From positions 992,001-1,056,000 of the forward strand of contig NZ_JAGIPH010000001.1 in the NCBI RefSeq assembly GCF_017877135.1: DNA of 64,000 nt, given 5' to 3'. A model generated the notes under the pieces. That model saw only the letters and a list, made by a program, of their open reading frames with translations, ran no database searches and had not been told where the DNA came from. This document shows, piece after piece, positions 45,701 through 53,990 of this stretch (its first letter is position 1; each line of letters opens with the position of its first letter). The translations under genes and the position numbers were made by a program. The stretch comes from Neorhizobium galegae (GTDB lineage Bacteria; Pseudomonadota; Alphaproteobacteria; Rhizobiales; Rhizobiaceae).

Positions 45701-46264
45701 GGCCTGGGCCTTGGGCTCTCCATCGTCGACCGCATCTCACGCGTCCTGTCGCATCCCGTAGAGCTTGCCTCGACGCCCGGGCGGGGCACGATTTTCCGGG
45801 TGCGGGTGCCGCGCGATCTCGGCCGCCCGCGAAGCCTTGCCGTTTCGGAGGGTCCCCAGCCGCTGCCGCAACCGCTGTCGGGGCTGAGGGTCCTGTGCAT
45901 CGACAACGAGCCGAAGATCGTCGAGGGCATGACGCTGCTGCTGAGCGGCTGGGGATGCACCGTTTCCACCGCCGGGTCGCTTGCCGCCATCGATCGCCTC
46001 CTGGAACAGGACACGGCCAGTCCGGACGTGGTGATTGCCGATTATCATCTGGATGACGGCACCGGCATCGAGGCGATCCTGAAGCTTCGGGCACACACGG
46101 GTACTGCCCTGCCCGGCCTGCTGCTCACCGCCGACCGCAGCCAGGAAGTGCGCATGCAGGCGGATCAATACGGCCTTGGCCTGCAGCACAAGCCGGTAAA
46201 GCCGGCAGCCCTTCGCGCCTACATCACCCAGGCCGCCGCCATTCGCCGCGCGGCTGCCGAATAG
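42761..46264 (+). CDS. Sodium-solute-symporter-fused hybrid sensor histidine kinase
   Basis: The 1167-residue protein joins an N-terminal symporter-like membrane domain (about 12-13 segments, residues 1-580) to a PAS-like domain (about 645-760, QTALSQMDQGVAVFD), a coiled coil, a histidine kinase (His in FAAAGHDILQPLN; N-box NLVSNAIKY; DSGIGI) and a C-terminal receiver (VLCIDNEP, VIADYHLDD, QHKPVKP). CbrA-type kinases have the same plan and couple transport or sensing to gene control. The ligand is unknown and there is no partner regulator gene nearby. ATG at 42761 follows GGGAGGGG. Confidence 0.9.
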   Translation: MLPGWVILLSACAYILLLFAVASYGDRRSRRLGVPKKGRPVVYALSLAVYCTSWTYFGGVGLASERGLEFTGIYIGPILAFTLGMPLIRRIVELAKAEKLTSVADFIAARYGKNSTVALIVAVISLVGAIPYIALQLRAVSDSVAAIVDPGQYGIGSGNLYFLDLALIVTLLMACFAVMFGTRHTDATEHQDGLILAVAMESVVKLVAFCTIGLSVIFLIFDGPQDLWAKASENSLVDASLAYRTPLARWLMLIGLSGFAILMLPRQFHVTVVENRTAAELKMAGWLLPLYLVAINLFVVPVAIGGLIEFGGTGNADLYVLQLPLSQEMAFVTLIAFIGGFSAATAMVIVASVALSIMISNDIVMPIFLRRKLMTSSGQRADFAKHLLRIRRTAILVVLMLGYGYYRAADADTGLASIGLLAFAAIAQMAPALFGGLFWRRANARGAIVGMCLGFIAWAYLLFVPSLGGPDNSALAATVLDFLVPGTTLFSGPGADPLVNAVLLSLIANSAAFVIGSLSRNPRPMERIQAGIFVKRHLRSQFATRGWKTRVSVGDLKAAIARYLGEERMLRSFAHYERTAGRRIADKEAADMAFIHFSEQLLGSAIGSSSARLVLSLILQKAEDTSADTAWLLDQASEALQYNQDMLQTALSQMDQGVAVFDSSDRLAIWNRRFRTLLDLPEQVGQVGYPLGDIVGILTDRADISAEQGVTVMGRIKALDTPFSLALRGGERIIEVRSNAMPDDGIVATFTDMTDRVAAAQALRQANETLEQRVEERTAELTRVNRELAEARAAAEEANLGKTRFFAAAGHDILQPLNAARLYSSSLVERLGQSDNSALVRNIDSALESVESILGAVLDISRLDTGAMKPRVTSVPLDDLMRRIETDFAPIAREKRLKFRVMPTSLSVRTDPNLLRRLVQNLVSNAIKYTLSGKVLVGVRRRGREVVIEVVDSGIGIPSSKFKTVFKEFARLDEGARTAAGLGLGLSIVDRISRVLSHPVELASTPGRGTIFRVRVPRDLGRPRSLAVSEGPQPLPQPLSGLRVLCIDNEPKIVEGMTLLLSGWGCTVSTAGSLAAIDRLLEQDTASPDVVIADYHLDDGTGIEAILKLRAHTGTALPGLLLTADRSQEVRMQADQYGLGLQHKPVKPAALRAYITQAAAIRRAAAE

Positions 46265-46469
46265 ACGCGCCGCCTTTCCGGATTTGGCTTCCCCCGGCAT
46301 CGATTTGCGGTTAATGCCGCAATTGTGACAATCGCTTCGCTACAACAAGTGTTGCGCTGCGGGAACCGCCCCGCTTAAGCCGCGTTAAATGGCCAAACTT
46401 CCTGCCCGTAGAGGCATCACGGACCGACCGGCGCGAGCCTTCGGACGCTACGAGACGGAGACGCGACCG

Positions 46470-47747
46470 ATGAAACGCTATGACCTTATAGACGGTATGC
46501 GGGGTTACTTCCTCGTTTTCATGTTGATCAACCACCTGATCTTTGCCGGTGGCTACTGGCTGGTGAACATCAACCACAACCAGCTGGCCTTCGTGGAAGA
46601 CGCCCAGGGCTTCGTCTTTCTGTCCGGCCTGCTGATCGGCATGGTCTATGTGCGCAAGATGGCCAAAAACGGCTATGCCGCCGGGCGCCAGGCGATCTAT
46701 TCGCGCGCCTTCGAACTGTACCGCTATGCCATGGGCATCGTGATCTGCGTGCTTGCCGCCCAGATGGTGCTGCCCGGCGCCTATTACATCTGGTACAACT
46801 GGCTGGGCTACACGACCTTTGACGATCCCTGGCGTCTGGCCGCCATTGCCGGCTTCGTCTTCCAGCCGACCTTCATGGACATCCTGCCGCAATACATCAT
46901 CTACATGCTGTTTGCGCCGATCCTCGTCAAACTGGTGATCGACGGCAAGTGGGCGCATGTCATGGCGGGCTCGCTGATCCTGTGGATGGCCGGCCAGCTC
47001 GGCCTGCAGAAAATCGTCACCGATCCGATCAACAGCATCTTCATGCGGCCGGACGACCAGGGCATCCGCGCCTCGTTCAACCTGCTCGGCTGGCAGATCG
47101 TGTTCTATTCCGGCCTAGTGCTGGGCGCGCTGACCTCGCTCAACCGCATCAACTGGGGCAAGATATTTTCGCCGGAAAACAGCTTCATCCCGACGATCTG
47201 CGTGCTGATCTGCGGCTTCTTCCTGCCGCTGCGCATCCTGACGGCCCACGGCATGATGCCGGCGGAACTGGCCGGAAAATTCGCCACGATGGAAATCCGT
47301 GCCGATTTCGGCCCGGTCTACCTCATCAACTTCGTGGCCGCCGCCACCCTGTTGACCTGGATGGTGATCGCCGGTCCGAAGCACAAGTCGGAGTGGGTGC
47401 GCCGTATTGCCAATGCCATCATCTGGGTGCTGTCGCTGAAATTCCTGCAGCTTCTCGGCCGACACTCCCTCTATGTCTATGTCTGGCATGTCGGCATCGT
47501 CTATGCGGTCTACTATTTCGACGGCCGCACGCCGGAGCTGTCGCAGCTGACCAAGACGATGATCGCCGTGAGCTGCATCGGCCTCCTCGCCATCCCGGCT
47601 CTGTGGCGCGAGCGCGACAAGTGGCTGGTGCTGGATGGCAGTGGCGCAGGCGGACCGCAGACGGCCAAGGTCGGCGTGACCTCCAGCAGCAAGGGTCTTA
47701 CGTCGAAGGCCTCGCTCACAGCCAAAGGCGTTGCAAAAACGGCCTGA
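46470..47747 (+). CDS. opgC: OpgC-family membrane protein
   Basis: OpgC proteins transfer succinyl groups to osmoregulated periplasmic glucans. The 425-residue protein has about ten membrane segments and family features at the start: RYDLIDGMRGYFLVFMLINH, and FVEDAQGFVFLSGLLIGMVY. The C-terminus carries a hydrophilic Ser/Thr/Lys tail. ATG at 46470 has GGAG upstream. A TTAA-N6-TTAA pattern lies at 46375-46388. The donor and acceptor are by family analogy; other acyltransferase-3-like roles cannot be ruled out. Confidence 0.85.
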   Translation: MKRYDLIDGMRGYFLVFMLINHLIFAGGYWLVNINHNQLAFVEDAQGFVFLSGLLIGMVYVRKMAKNGYAAGRQAIYSRAFELYRYAMGIVICVLAAQMVLPGAYYIWYNWLGYTTFDDPWRLAAIAGFVFQPTFMDILPQYIIYMLFAPILVKLVIDGKWAHVMAGSLILWMAGQLGLQKIVTDPINSIFMRPDDQGIRASFNLLGWQIVFYSGLVLGALTSLNRINWGKIFSPENSFIPTICVLICGFFLPLRILTAHGMMPAELAGKFATMEIRADFGPVYLINFVAAATLLTWMVIAGPKHKSEWVRRIANAIIWVLSLKFLQLLGRHSLYVYVWHVGIVYAVYYFDGRTPELSQLTKTMIAVSCIGLLAIPALWRERDKWLVLDGSGAGGPQTAKVGVTSSSKGLTSKASLTAKGVAKTA

Positions 47748-47777
47748 GCGAACGCAACCGCGACACTCTCCCCTCCC

Positions 47778-47809
47778 ATGGCGGCACCGGCAACGGTGTC
47801 GCCATTTTT
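47778..47809 (+). terminator. Rho-independent terminator after opgC
   Basis: A 12-bp stem, ATGGCGGCACCG/CGGTGTCGCCAT with one G-T pair and a GCAA loop, is followed by TTTT. It lies between convergent opgC and the HWE-type kinase gene. Confidence 0.85.
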
Positions 47810-47867
47810 CTGTGCGGTCCCAGGCGCAGACGGTAGCAGAGCCCGCCGGCCCTTCGGCCAGCCCGCC

Positions 47868-48980
47868 TCAGGCCAGCACATTTTGCGCCCGCATGTCGAA
47901 ATGCACGACAAGGCCGGATGGCGCATAAGTGAGGCTGCAGCCGCCGCCAAGGCTTGCCGACATGCGCCGCACGAGGTCCGTCCCAAAACCCTGGCGACTG
48001 GGCGCGGCAACCTGCGGACCGTTCTGTTCGCGCCAGACGAGATCGATCAGATCGCCGGGTTCAGCGGCATCCTGGCCCTCGGCCGGACGGCGCTCCCAGG
48101 AGACGGCAATCTGACCGGTGTCTTCCGAGAGAGCGCCGTATTTCAAGGCATTGGTGCCAAGCTCGTGAATGATGAGGCTGAGCGAGATGATGGTGGCGCC
48201 ATTGAGGTTCAGCCTTGGTCCGCTAAACACCAGCCGGTCGCCTTCCGACAGGCCAAGCGGTTCCAGCGCGGCAAGGATTGCCTCGCGCATATCGGCGCTG
48301 CCGCCATGCAGCGAGCCGCGCAGAAGCGTGATCGAATGGCCCATGGCCTGCACCCGCTGACGCAGTTGCGTGCCCAGTTGCTGCGGTGTGGTAGCGTGGC
48401 GCTGCGACAGCGCGATCAGGCCGCTCGTGGTGGCGAGCAGGTTCTTCAGCCGGTGATCCACCTCTTCCGACACCAGCTGCTGCAGTTGCAGGTTATAGGC
48501 CAGATCATCGCGCACCCGCACCTGCGATCCGTAAGCGGCGAGCAGCAGTTGCAGCAGGCCGAGGTCGATCGCGACGACGAAGAAATAAAACGCAAGTGCG
48601 GTGACCGACGGGACGGTCAGGTTGAACGAATGCGCCGGCGGGATGAACCAGTACCAGGCCACCAACCCGCAGATGATCGTGTTCATGATCGCCGGGTAAA
48701 TGCCGAAACAGAAACCGGTGAGGATGACGGCCGGGAAAAAGGTGAGGTAGGGAAAGCCCGGCGGCAGATAGTCATCCACGAGGAAGCGCAAGGCGACCGC
48801 GACGGCGGCAATGATCAGCGAGATGACATAGGCCACCGCCTGCTGCCGGAGCGTCGGGCGCTGCGTTGTGGAACGGAAGGCCGGCAGCCGCGACAGCAAT
48901 TCCACCACGCGATTGTCACGCGCGGCAAGCCGGCTAAAAGCCAAGGCTGCGCGCGACGGCGCCTCGCCCTTGCGTACCAT
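47868..48980 (-). CDS. Membrane sensor histidine kinase (DUF4118 + HWE/HisKA_2 type)
   Basis: The 370-residue protein has a four-segment DUF4118-like membrane domain (about residues 45-160, with FFPAVILTGFCFGIYPAIMN) and a kinase with VDHRLKNLLATTSGLIALSQ (the phospho-accepting His region) and IIHELGTNALKYGALS. This is the HWE/HisKA_2 family, which is abundant in rhizobia and often acts in general stress or light signalling. ATG at 48980 has GGGGGAAAG upstream. No response regulator lies next to it. The longer frame upstream is not part of the gene. Confidence 0.88.
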   Translation of the reverse strand: MVRKGEAPSRAALAFSRLAARDNRVVELLSRLPAFRSTTQRPTLRQQAVAYVISLIIAAVAVALRFLVDDYLPPGFPYLTFFPAVILTGFCFGIYPAIMNTIICGLVAWYWFIPPAHSFNLTVPSVTALAFYFFVVAIDLGLLQLLLAAYGSQVRVRDDLAYNLQLQQLVSEEVDHRLKNLLATTSGLIALSQRHATTPQQLGTQLRQRVQAMGHSITLLRGSLHGGSADMREAILAALEPLGLSEGDRLVFSGPRLNLNGATIISLSLIIHELGTNALKYGALSEDTGQIAVSWERRPAEGQDAAEPGDLIDLVWREQNGPQVAAPSRQGFGTDLVRRMSASLGGGCSLTYAPSGLVVHFDMRAQNVLA

Positions 48981-49236
48981 CAACACTTTCCCCCTCGGCC
49001 CGAATTCGCCAGAGCATAAATTGTATGCGACTGTTTTTATATAGAAATGCCGCATGCACCAATACCGCAGGCATGCGGCGAACCGCAACTGCAAAACATG
49101 CGGGGCAAGCGGCCCTGTCTCCTCCTCTTCACGAAGCTGTGGCAGCGCTGCTGCACCGGGCTTGCCGTGCGGCATGGCCCGATGCCTCTGTCGGGTGTAG
49201 GGATAGCCTTGACCACTCACCACGCCGGAGAACACC

Positions 49237-49605
49237 ATGCTACGCGGCATTGCGGCCCTTCTTCTTTTCCAACTCTTAGGCGAAAGTCTCGTCTTCCTCA
49301 CCAAGCTGCCGGTTCCCGGACCCGTCATCGGCCTGGTGCTTTTGTTTGTGGCCCTGCACATGGGGCGCCGCGCGGGCCGAGCGCCGTTTCCGCAGGTGGA
49401 AACGGCCGCCAGCGCGCTTCTGTCCAATCTCGGCCTGCTGTTCGTGCCGGCCGGCGTCGGCATCGTCTCGCTCTGGGGCGTTCTGGAAGCGCAGCTTCCG
49501 GCCATTGCCGTGGTTCTGGTGGTATCGGCGGCCGTCACCCTTGCCGTGACGGTGTGGACCTTCATTGCCGCCCGCCGGTTCTTTGATGGAAAATGGGGGG
49601 CCTGA
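49237..49605 (+). CDS. CidA/LrgA-family holin-like protein
   Basis: The 122-residue protein has four membrane segments and the family motif LTKLPVPGPVIGLVLLFVAL, with a conserved VETAASALLSNLGLLFVPAG. LrgA/CidA relatives affect murein hydrolase export or carry small organic acids; which applies here is open. It overlaps lrgB by one base (TGATG), so the two act together. Confidence 0.9.
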   Translation: MLRGIAALLLFQLLGESLVFLTKLPVPGPVIGLVLLFVALHMGRRAGRAPFPQVETAASALLSNLGLLFVPAGVGIVSLWGVLEAQLPAIAVVLVVSAAVTLAVTVWTFIAARRFFDGKWGA

Positions 49606-50327
49606 TGCGCAGTCCTGTCGATCTCTGGGTCTATCTCTCCACCTCGCCGCTGATCTGGCTGACGCTCACCGTCTGCACCTGGATTGCCATGTCCGAACTC
49701 TCGGTCCGCCTGAAGCGCAATCCGCTGGCAAACCCGGTCCTGACCTCGATCATCGTGCTTTCGGCGGTGATGACGGTATTTCACATCCCTTACGAAAAAT
49801 TCTTCGCCGGCGCACAGTTCGTGCATTTCCTGCTCGGACCGGCAACGGTTGCCATCGCCATTCCGCTTTATCTGCAATGGGATGAGGTGAAGCGCGTGCT
49901 GATGCCGATCGCCGTGGCCCTCCTCGTCGGCTCCGTTGCGGCGGTGCTGTCGGTGGTGGCGCTCGGCATGCTGGTTGGGCTTCCGCGCGAGATGATGCTG
50001 TCCTTCCTGCCGAAATCGGCAACGGCCGGCGTTGCCATGGCGATATCCTCCTCGCTCGGCGGCAATCCCTCGCTCACGGCGGTTCTGGTGATCCTTACCG
50101 GCATTATCGGCGCCCTCATCGTCACGCCTATGATGAACCGCATGGGCATCCGCGATTACGCCGCGCGCGGCTTTGCCGTCGGCCTTACCTCCCACGGCAT
50201 CGGCACCGCCCGCGCCTATGACGTCCATGCTACGGCCGGCCTGTTTGCCGGCATTGCCATGGCGCTCAATGCGATTGCCACCTCGCTGATCGTGCCTCTG
50301 GCGGCAAGGCTGCTGATTGGTATCTGA
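49605..50327 (+). CDS. LrgB-family protein
   Basis: The 240-residue protein has about seven membrane segments. Family motifs are LGPATVAIAIPLYLQ, FLPKSATAGVAMAISSSLGG and HGIGTARAYD. It works with the upstream LrgA-like protein. The ATG at 49605 overlaps the lrgA stop and has GGGGGG four bases upstream; an ATG at 49593 is also in frame but sits inside lrgA. Confidence 0.92.
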   Translation: MRSPVDLWVYLSTSPLIWLTLTVCTWIAMSELSVRLKRNPLANPVLTSIIVLSAVMTVFHIPYEKFFAGAQFVHFLLGPATVAIAIPLYLQWDEVKRVLMPIAVALLVGSVAAVLSVVALGMLVGLPREMMLSFLPKSATAGVAMAISSSLGGNPSLTAVLVILTGIIGALIVTPMMNRMGIRDYAARGFAVGLTSHGIGTARAYDVHATAGLFAGIAMALNAIATSLIVPLAARLLIGI

Positions 50328-50382
50328 CCGCTTACCGATCAAGCCAAAGCGGCCGACTTGCCGGAAGCATGGGCGAACAGGC

Positions 50383-50790
50383 TCAGGCACCGGACTTGCG
50401 ACCGAAACTGCGCTGTGCCCCGGAGGGGCCCGCCATGGGGCGCAGGTTCGCATCGAAAAGATGGTCACAGTGGTCGAGAGCCGCCAGCATTTCCGGCTGG
50501 CGGCGCCCGCGAAGGCCGGCGCAGGGCGGATAGGAGCGGTGATACTGGCCCGATTCCCGCTGCGCCCGCGACAGAAAACCCCGGCATTGCCGGGCACGGC
50601 GGCAGGCGGACAGATCACAGGTCTTCCAGTAACCGAGGACGGTCGCCGGAACCTGCATCATGATCTGGCAATGCCGCTCCCGCTGCTCTTCCGGCAGGTC
50701 ATCGAACTGGCTGCGGGTGAGCCCGTTCATATGGGGCTCGTTTTCGTAGCGCCAGTTTTCGCGTTCACGCTCTTCTCTGCTCATGGCCAC
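50383..50790 (-). CDS. Cysteine-containing conserved hypothetical protein
   Basis: A 135-residue, charged, soluble-looking protein. The N-terminal half is acidic-basic (SREERERENWRYENEPHMNG). The middle holds a Cys cluster, CDLSACRRARQCRGF, plus a later Cys in YPPCAGL, possibly a metal site. GTG at 50790 has AAGGAG eight bases upstream, so I prefer it over ATG at 50784. It converges on lrgB. No named family is recognised. Confidence 0.6.
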   Translation of the reverse strand: MAMSREERERENWRYENEPHMNGLTRSQFDDLPEEQRERHCQIMMQVPATVLGYWKTCDLSACRRARQCRGFLSRAQRESGQYHRSYPPCAGLRGRRQPEMLAALDHCDHLFDANLRPMAGPSGAQRSFGRKSGA

Positions 50791-51294
50791 GGGCTTTTCT
50801 CCTTATCCTCTGCGCCATGCCAAAACCCCGCCGGACCTTCAAAAGGCCTGCAGTTGCAAGGAGAAGCCACGCAAGGGCGAATGCCCAAGAAGTATACGTA
50901 AGAATGGCTCCGCCCTCGCGTGGCCTTCGGTGTCTTGTCGGGGCATCCCTGCCCCTACAGATGACCGCCTCATCCCACTGCACACCGGTTTCCCGATGCT
51001 TGCACGGCTTGACCGAACCGGGCATGGCTGCCCGGGGAGGACTTGATAGGCCGGCATTGGCGCCGCCATGGCTTTCACCTCCCCACAAGGCCGCCGCACG
51101 TTACGACAACCCCATGAGGCACCGGCCCCGCCTGCCCGCGACCGTCTCGCGAAACACTCCGGCAGCAGAGGCACGGGCATTATGCGCCAGGTTTGGCAGG
51201 TGGGGATAAGGAAGGCGTCAAGGCGCTGGATTTGCAGGGAAAGCGGTTGGATTTGTCCCCGTGAGGACTGCACGCTCTGGGCGGCGGGCGGTGG

Positions 51295-51318
51295 ATCCTC
51301 GGGTCAAGGCCCGAGGAT
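51295..51318. repeat. Small palindromic repeat (ATCCTCGGG hairpin)
   Basis: A perfect 9-bp inverted repeat, ATCCTCGGG/CCCGAGGAT with a TCAAGG loop, followed by GACGAGG. Sequences of this form are common between genes in rhizobia; only one copy was noticed in this window. Confidence 0.6.
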
Positions 51319-51361
51319 GACGAGGGTTTGCGTGGGGACTTCACTGGAGTGAAGCCGGCCG

Positions 51362-51402
51362 CCCCTCCCAAACCCTCCCCACAAGGGGGAGGGCTTAACC
51401 CG
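51362..51402 (-). repeat. Dispersed intergenic repeat, copy A
   Basis: This 41-bp stretch is nearly the reverse complement of 53881-53923. The core is CCTCCCCACAAGGGGGAGGG, itself partly palindromic, followed by CTTAACCCG. Copies A and B flank the fadB-like gene in opposite orientation. Confidence 0.75.
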
Positions 51403-51555
51403 GCCGCGCCTTCTGATGCGAGACCGGGCTGATGCGGGAACGGGACGCTTGCCGCATCGTATCTCCCCGTTGTGGGGGGGCCGAAGGACGGGGCGAGACC
51501 CGTGGCTCGACCACGGTCGGCCCGGCAGGGCAGAGAGGGCCTTATTTCAAATGCG

Positions 51556-51586
51556 ATCACCCTCCCCTGGAACAGGGGAAGGTGAT
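51556..51586 (-). terminator. Probable terminator downstream of fadB/J
   Basis: A 14-position stem with one mismatch and a GAA loop lies 13 bp after the fadB-like stop on the minus strand. The following minus-strand sequence, CGCATTTGAAATAAGG, has only a weak T-run, so termination strength is uncertain. Confidence 0.5.
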
Positions 51587-51598
51587 TGCAAGACGTCA

Positions 51599-53812
51599 TC
51601 ACGCCGCCTTCTGCGCGGCGCCATAGGGATCAAAGCGCGTGTAGAACGTGTCGCCCTTTTCCGCCATGTCGAGAAGCAGCGGGGTCGGCTTGAAGTGGTC
51701 GCCATATTCCGCCGCCAGCTTTTCGCAGAGCGCCACGAAGGTTTTAACCCCCATGCCGTCGATGTAGGACAGCGTGCCGCCCGTATAGGGCGCAAAGCCG
51801 AAGCCGAGGATGGAGCCGACATCGGCCTCACGCGGGTCCGTCACAATGCCCTCTTCCATGGTGCGGGCAGCTTCCAGCGCAATGGTGACGAGAAGGCGCT
51901 GCTTCAGGACGGTGACATCCACCTCGGCGGCCGGCTTCTGCGGATAAAAATCCTTGAGGCCGGGCCAGAGCGACTTTTTCTGAGGCTTTGGCGGATAATC
52001 GTAGAAACCGCGGGTGTTCTTGCGGCCGCGACGATCGAGATCGTTCACGAGCTTGTCCACCAGCGCCATGTGCTCCGGCTTCACCGAGGCTTGCCCGAGA
52101 TCTGCAATCGACGCCTTCATGATCTTCTGGGAAAGATCGACGGCCACCTCGTCGTTCAAGGACAGCGGGCCTACCGGCATGCCGGCCATCTTGGCGGCAT
52201 TTTCGATCATGGTGGCCGGCACGCCTTCGATCAGCATGTCATAGGCTTCGTTGATGTAGCGGAAGACGCAGCGGTTGACATAGAAGCCGCGCGTATCGTT
52301 GACGACGATGGGCGTCTTCTTGATCTGGGCGACGTAATCCAGTGCCACGGCCAGCGCCTCGTCGCCGGTTTCCTCGCCGAGGATGACTTCCGTCAGCATC
52401 ATCTTTTCGACCGGCGAGAAGAAATGCACGCCGATGAACTGTTTTGGACGCTTTGAATTCTGCGCGAGACCGGTGATCGGCAGTGTCGAGGTGTTGGAGG
52501 CGAAGATCGCACCTTCCGGCAGCACGGCCTCGACCTTTTCGATGACGTCCTTCTTGACCTGACGGTCTTCAAACACGGCTTCGACGACGAGCGAGACATC
52601 CGACAGCGTCGAATAATCGGCGGTGGGGGTGATGAGGGAGAGCAGCTTCTCGCCGTCTTCCTTTGTCATGCGGCCCTTGCCGATCTGGTCTGCCACCAGC
52701 TTTTCCGAATGGGCCTTGCCCTTGGCGGCGGCCTCTTCGTCGCGGTCGATCAGCGAGACGGCAATGCCGGCGGCGGCCGTCACATAGGCGATCGAGGCGC
52801 CCATGAAGCCGGCGCCGACGACGCCGATCTTCGTCAGTTTCTTCTTCTCGATGCCGGCCGGGCGTCGCGCGCCCTTGCCCAGTTCCTGCATGGAGATGAA
52901 CAGCGAGCGGATCATCGAAAAGGCTTCGGTGGTGCGCAGGATCTGCGTGAAATAGCGCTGCTCGACTTTGAGCGCGGTATCGAACGGCAGCTGCAGGCCT
53001 TCATAGACGCATTTCAGGATGGCAAGCGCGCCGGGATAATTGCCTGATGTTTCGCGGCGCAGGATCGCAGGCGCTGCCGGCCAGAGCTGGGCAGCGGCCG
53101 GTGTCCAGATGCCGCCGCCGGGGACTTTAAAACCCTTTTCGTCCCAGGGAGCGACGGGCTTCAGGCCATCCTTGATCATCTGCTTTGCGGCCGGCACCAA
53201 CTGGTCGGGCTCGACCACCTGATGGACGAGGTTCATCGCCTTTGCCCGTTGCGGGGTAAGCGTTTGGCCGGTCGTCATCATCTGCAGGGCATCCTGCGTG
53301 TTGGCAAGGCGCGACACACGCTGCGTGCCGCCGGCGCCCGGAAAGATGCCGACCTTGACTTCCGGCAGCGCCAGCTTGACCGACTTGGCGTTCGAGACCA
53401 CGCGGCCATGGCACGACAGCGACAGTTCCAGCGCGCCGCCCATGCACACGCCGTTGATGGCGGCCACCCACGGCTTGCCGTTGGTTTCGATCTTGCGCCA
53501 CAGCCAGGTCATCCGCCCGGCTTCCTCGAACAGTTTTTGCATGGCGGTTTCCGGGTTCTTCGCCTGCTCTTCCTGCAGAAGCGTGAACATGCCGCGGATC
53601 ATGGTTAGGTCCGCGCCGCCGGAAAAGGCGTTCTTGCCGGAGGTGAAGACGACGCCCTTGACGGCCGCATCCGCCACCGTCTGGTCCAGGATTGCGTCGA
53701 TCTCGTTCATCACCTCGACGGTGAAGACGTTCATCGACTTGTCCGGCATGTCCCAGGTAACGAGCGCAATGCCGTCTGCGTCAGTCTCGACGGTGAAATT
53801 CTTGTAGGTCAT
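51599..53812 (-). CDS. Fatty-acid oxidation multifunctional protein (FadB/FadJ type)
   Basis: The 737-residue protein joins an enoyl-CoA hydratase domain (residues 1-about 300) and a 3-hydroxyacyl-CoA dehydrogenase (about 315-720). The hydratase part has NGVCMGGALELSLSCHGR and VGIFPGAGGTQRVSRL with the catalytic Glu-type region. The dehydrogenase has the NAD motif IGVVGAGFMGASIAYV and HFFSPVEKMMLTEVI. It carries out the second and third steps of beta-oxidation. ATG at 53812 has GAGG nine bases upstream; the frame extends 14 codons further. It is the last gene of the acyl-CoA set. Confidence 0.95.
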   Translation of the reverse strand: MTYKNFTVETDADGIALVTWDMPDKSMNVFTVEVMNEIDAILDQTVADAAVKGVVFTSGKNAFSGGADLTMIRGMFTLLQEEQAKNPETAMQKLFEEAGRMTWLWRKIETNGKPWVAAINGVCMGGALELSLSCHGRVVSNAKSVKLALPEVKVGIFPGAGGTQRVSRLANTQDALQMMTTGQTLTPQRAKAMNLVHQVVEPDQLVPAAKQMIKDGLKPVAPWDEKGFKVPGGGIWTPAAAQLWPAAPAILRRETSGNYPGALAILKCVYEGLQLPFDTALKVEQRYFTQILRTTEAFSMIRSLFISMQELGKGARRPAGIEKKKLTKIGVVGAGFMGASIAYVTAAAGIAVSLIDRDEEAAAKGKAHSEKLVADQIGKGRMTKEDGEKLLSLITPTADYSTLSDVSLVVEAVFEDRQVKKDVIEKVEAVLPEGAIFASNTSTLPITGLAQNSKRPKQFIGVHFFSPVEKMMLTEVILGEETGDEALAVALDYVAQIKKTPIVVNDTRGFYVNRCVFRYINEAYDMLIEGVPATMIENAAKMAGMPVGPLSLNDEVAVDLSQKIMKASIADLGQASVKPEHMALVDKLVNDLDRRGRKNTRGFYDYPPKPQKKSLWPGLKDFYPQKPAAEVDVTVLKQRLLVTIALEAARTMEEGIVTDPREADVGSILGFGFAPYTGGTLSYIDGMGVKTFVALCEKLAAEYGDHFKPTPLLLDMAEKGDTFYTRFDPYGAAQKAA

Positions 53813-53880
53813 GTTGGGGTACCTCTTCCCTTGAATTTTTGCCGATGTCGCCACCGCTCCACATCCGGTGCGATCTGGCG

Positions 53881-53923
53881 CGGGTTAAGCCCCTCCCCCT
53901 TGTGGGGAGGGGTTGGGGAGGGG
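53881..53923 (+). repeat. Dispersed intergenic repeat, copy B
   Basis: Inverted match to copy A at 51362-51402: CGGGTTAAG, then a CCCTCCCCC/TTGTGGGGAGGGG core and TTGGGGAGGGG. It lies in the thiolase-fadB gap, a 178-bp space otherwise empty. Confidence 0.75.
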
Positions 53924-53956
53924 AAATTGCCGAGAAAACCCCTCCCGCCTGCCGGC

Positions 53957-53988
53957 CACCCTCCCCACAAGGGGGAGGGTTGGAACCC
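53957..53988 (-). repeat. Dispersed intergenic repeat, partial copy C
   Basis: A third copy of the core CCTCCCCACAAGGGGGAGGG is followed by TTGGAACC. It is inverted relative to copy B only 35 bp away, so B and C can pair into a large hairpin in the thiolase-fadB mRNA. Confidence 0.65.
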
Positions 53989-53990
53989 CA

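Larger units (their letters stand above)
50791..51598. other. Long gene-free, repeat-rich region
   Basis: About 800 bp with no convincing gene. It contains several small dispersed repeats and hairpins listed separately (51295-51318, 51362-51402, 51556-51586). A minus-strand frame at about 50765-50905 has one hydrophobic stretch (TSWAFALAWLLLATAGLL) but no usual start codon. The rest looks non-coding. Confidence 0.6.

Noticed and set aside
46375..46388. TTAA-N6-TTAA upstream of opgC as a CtrA site
   Set aside because: CtrA sites need seven bases between the tetrads; six is off-consensus.
47868..50618. A 916-codon minus-strand frame including the HWE kinase
   Set aside because: Only the last 370 codons are protein-like. 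The upstream part lies opposite lrgA and lrgB, and the ATG at 48980 has a good ribosome binding site.
50765..51088. Minus-strand frame with a hydrophobic stretch (TSWAFALAWLLLATAGLL)
   Set aside because: There is no ATG, GTG or TTG near the hydrophobic part. The only ATG start is far upstream in repeat-like, non-protein-like sequence. It could be real only with a rare start codon.
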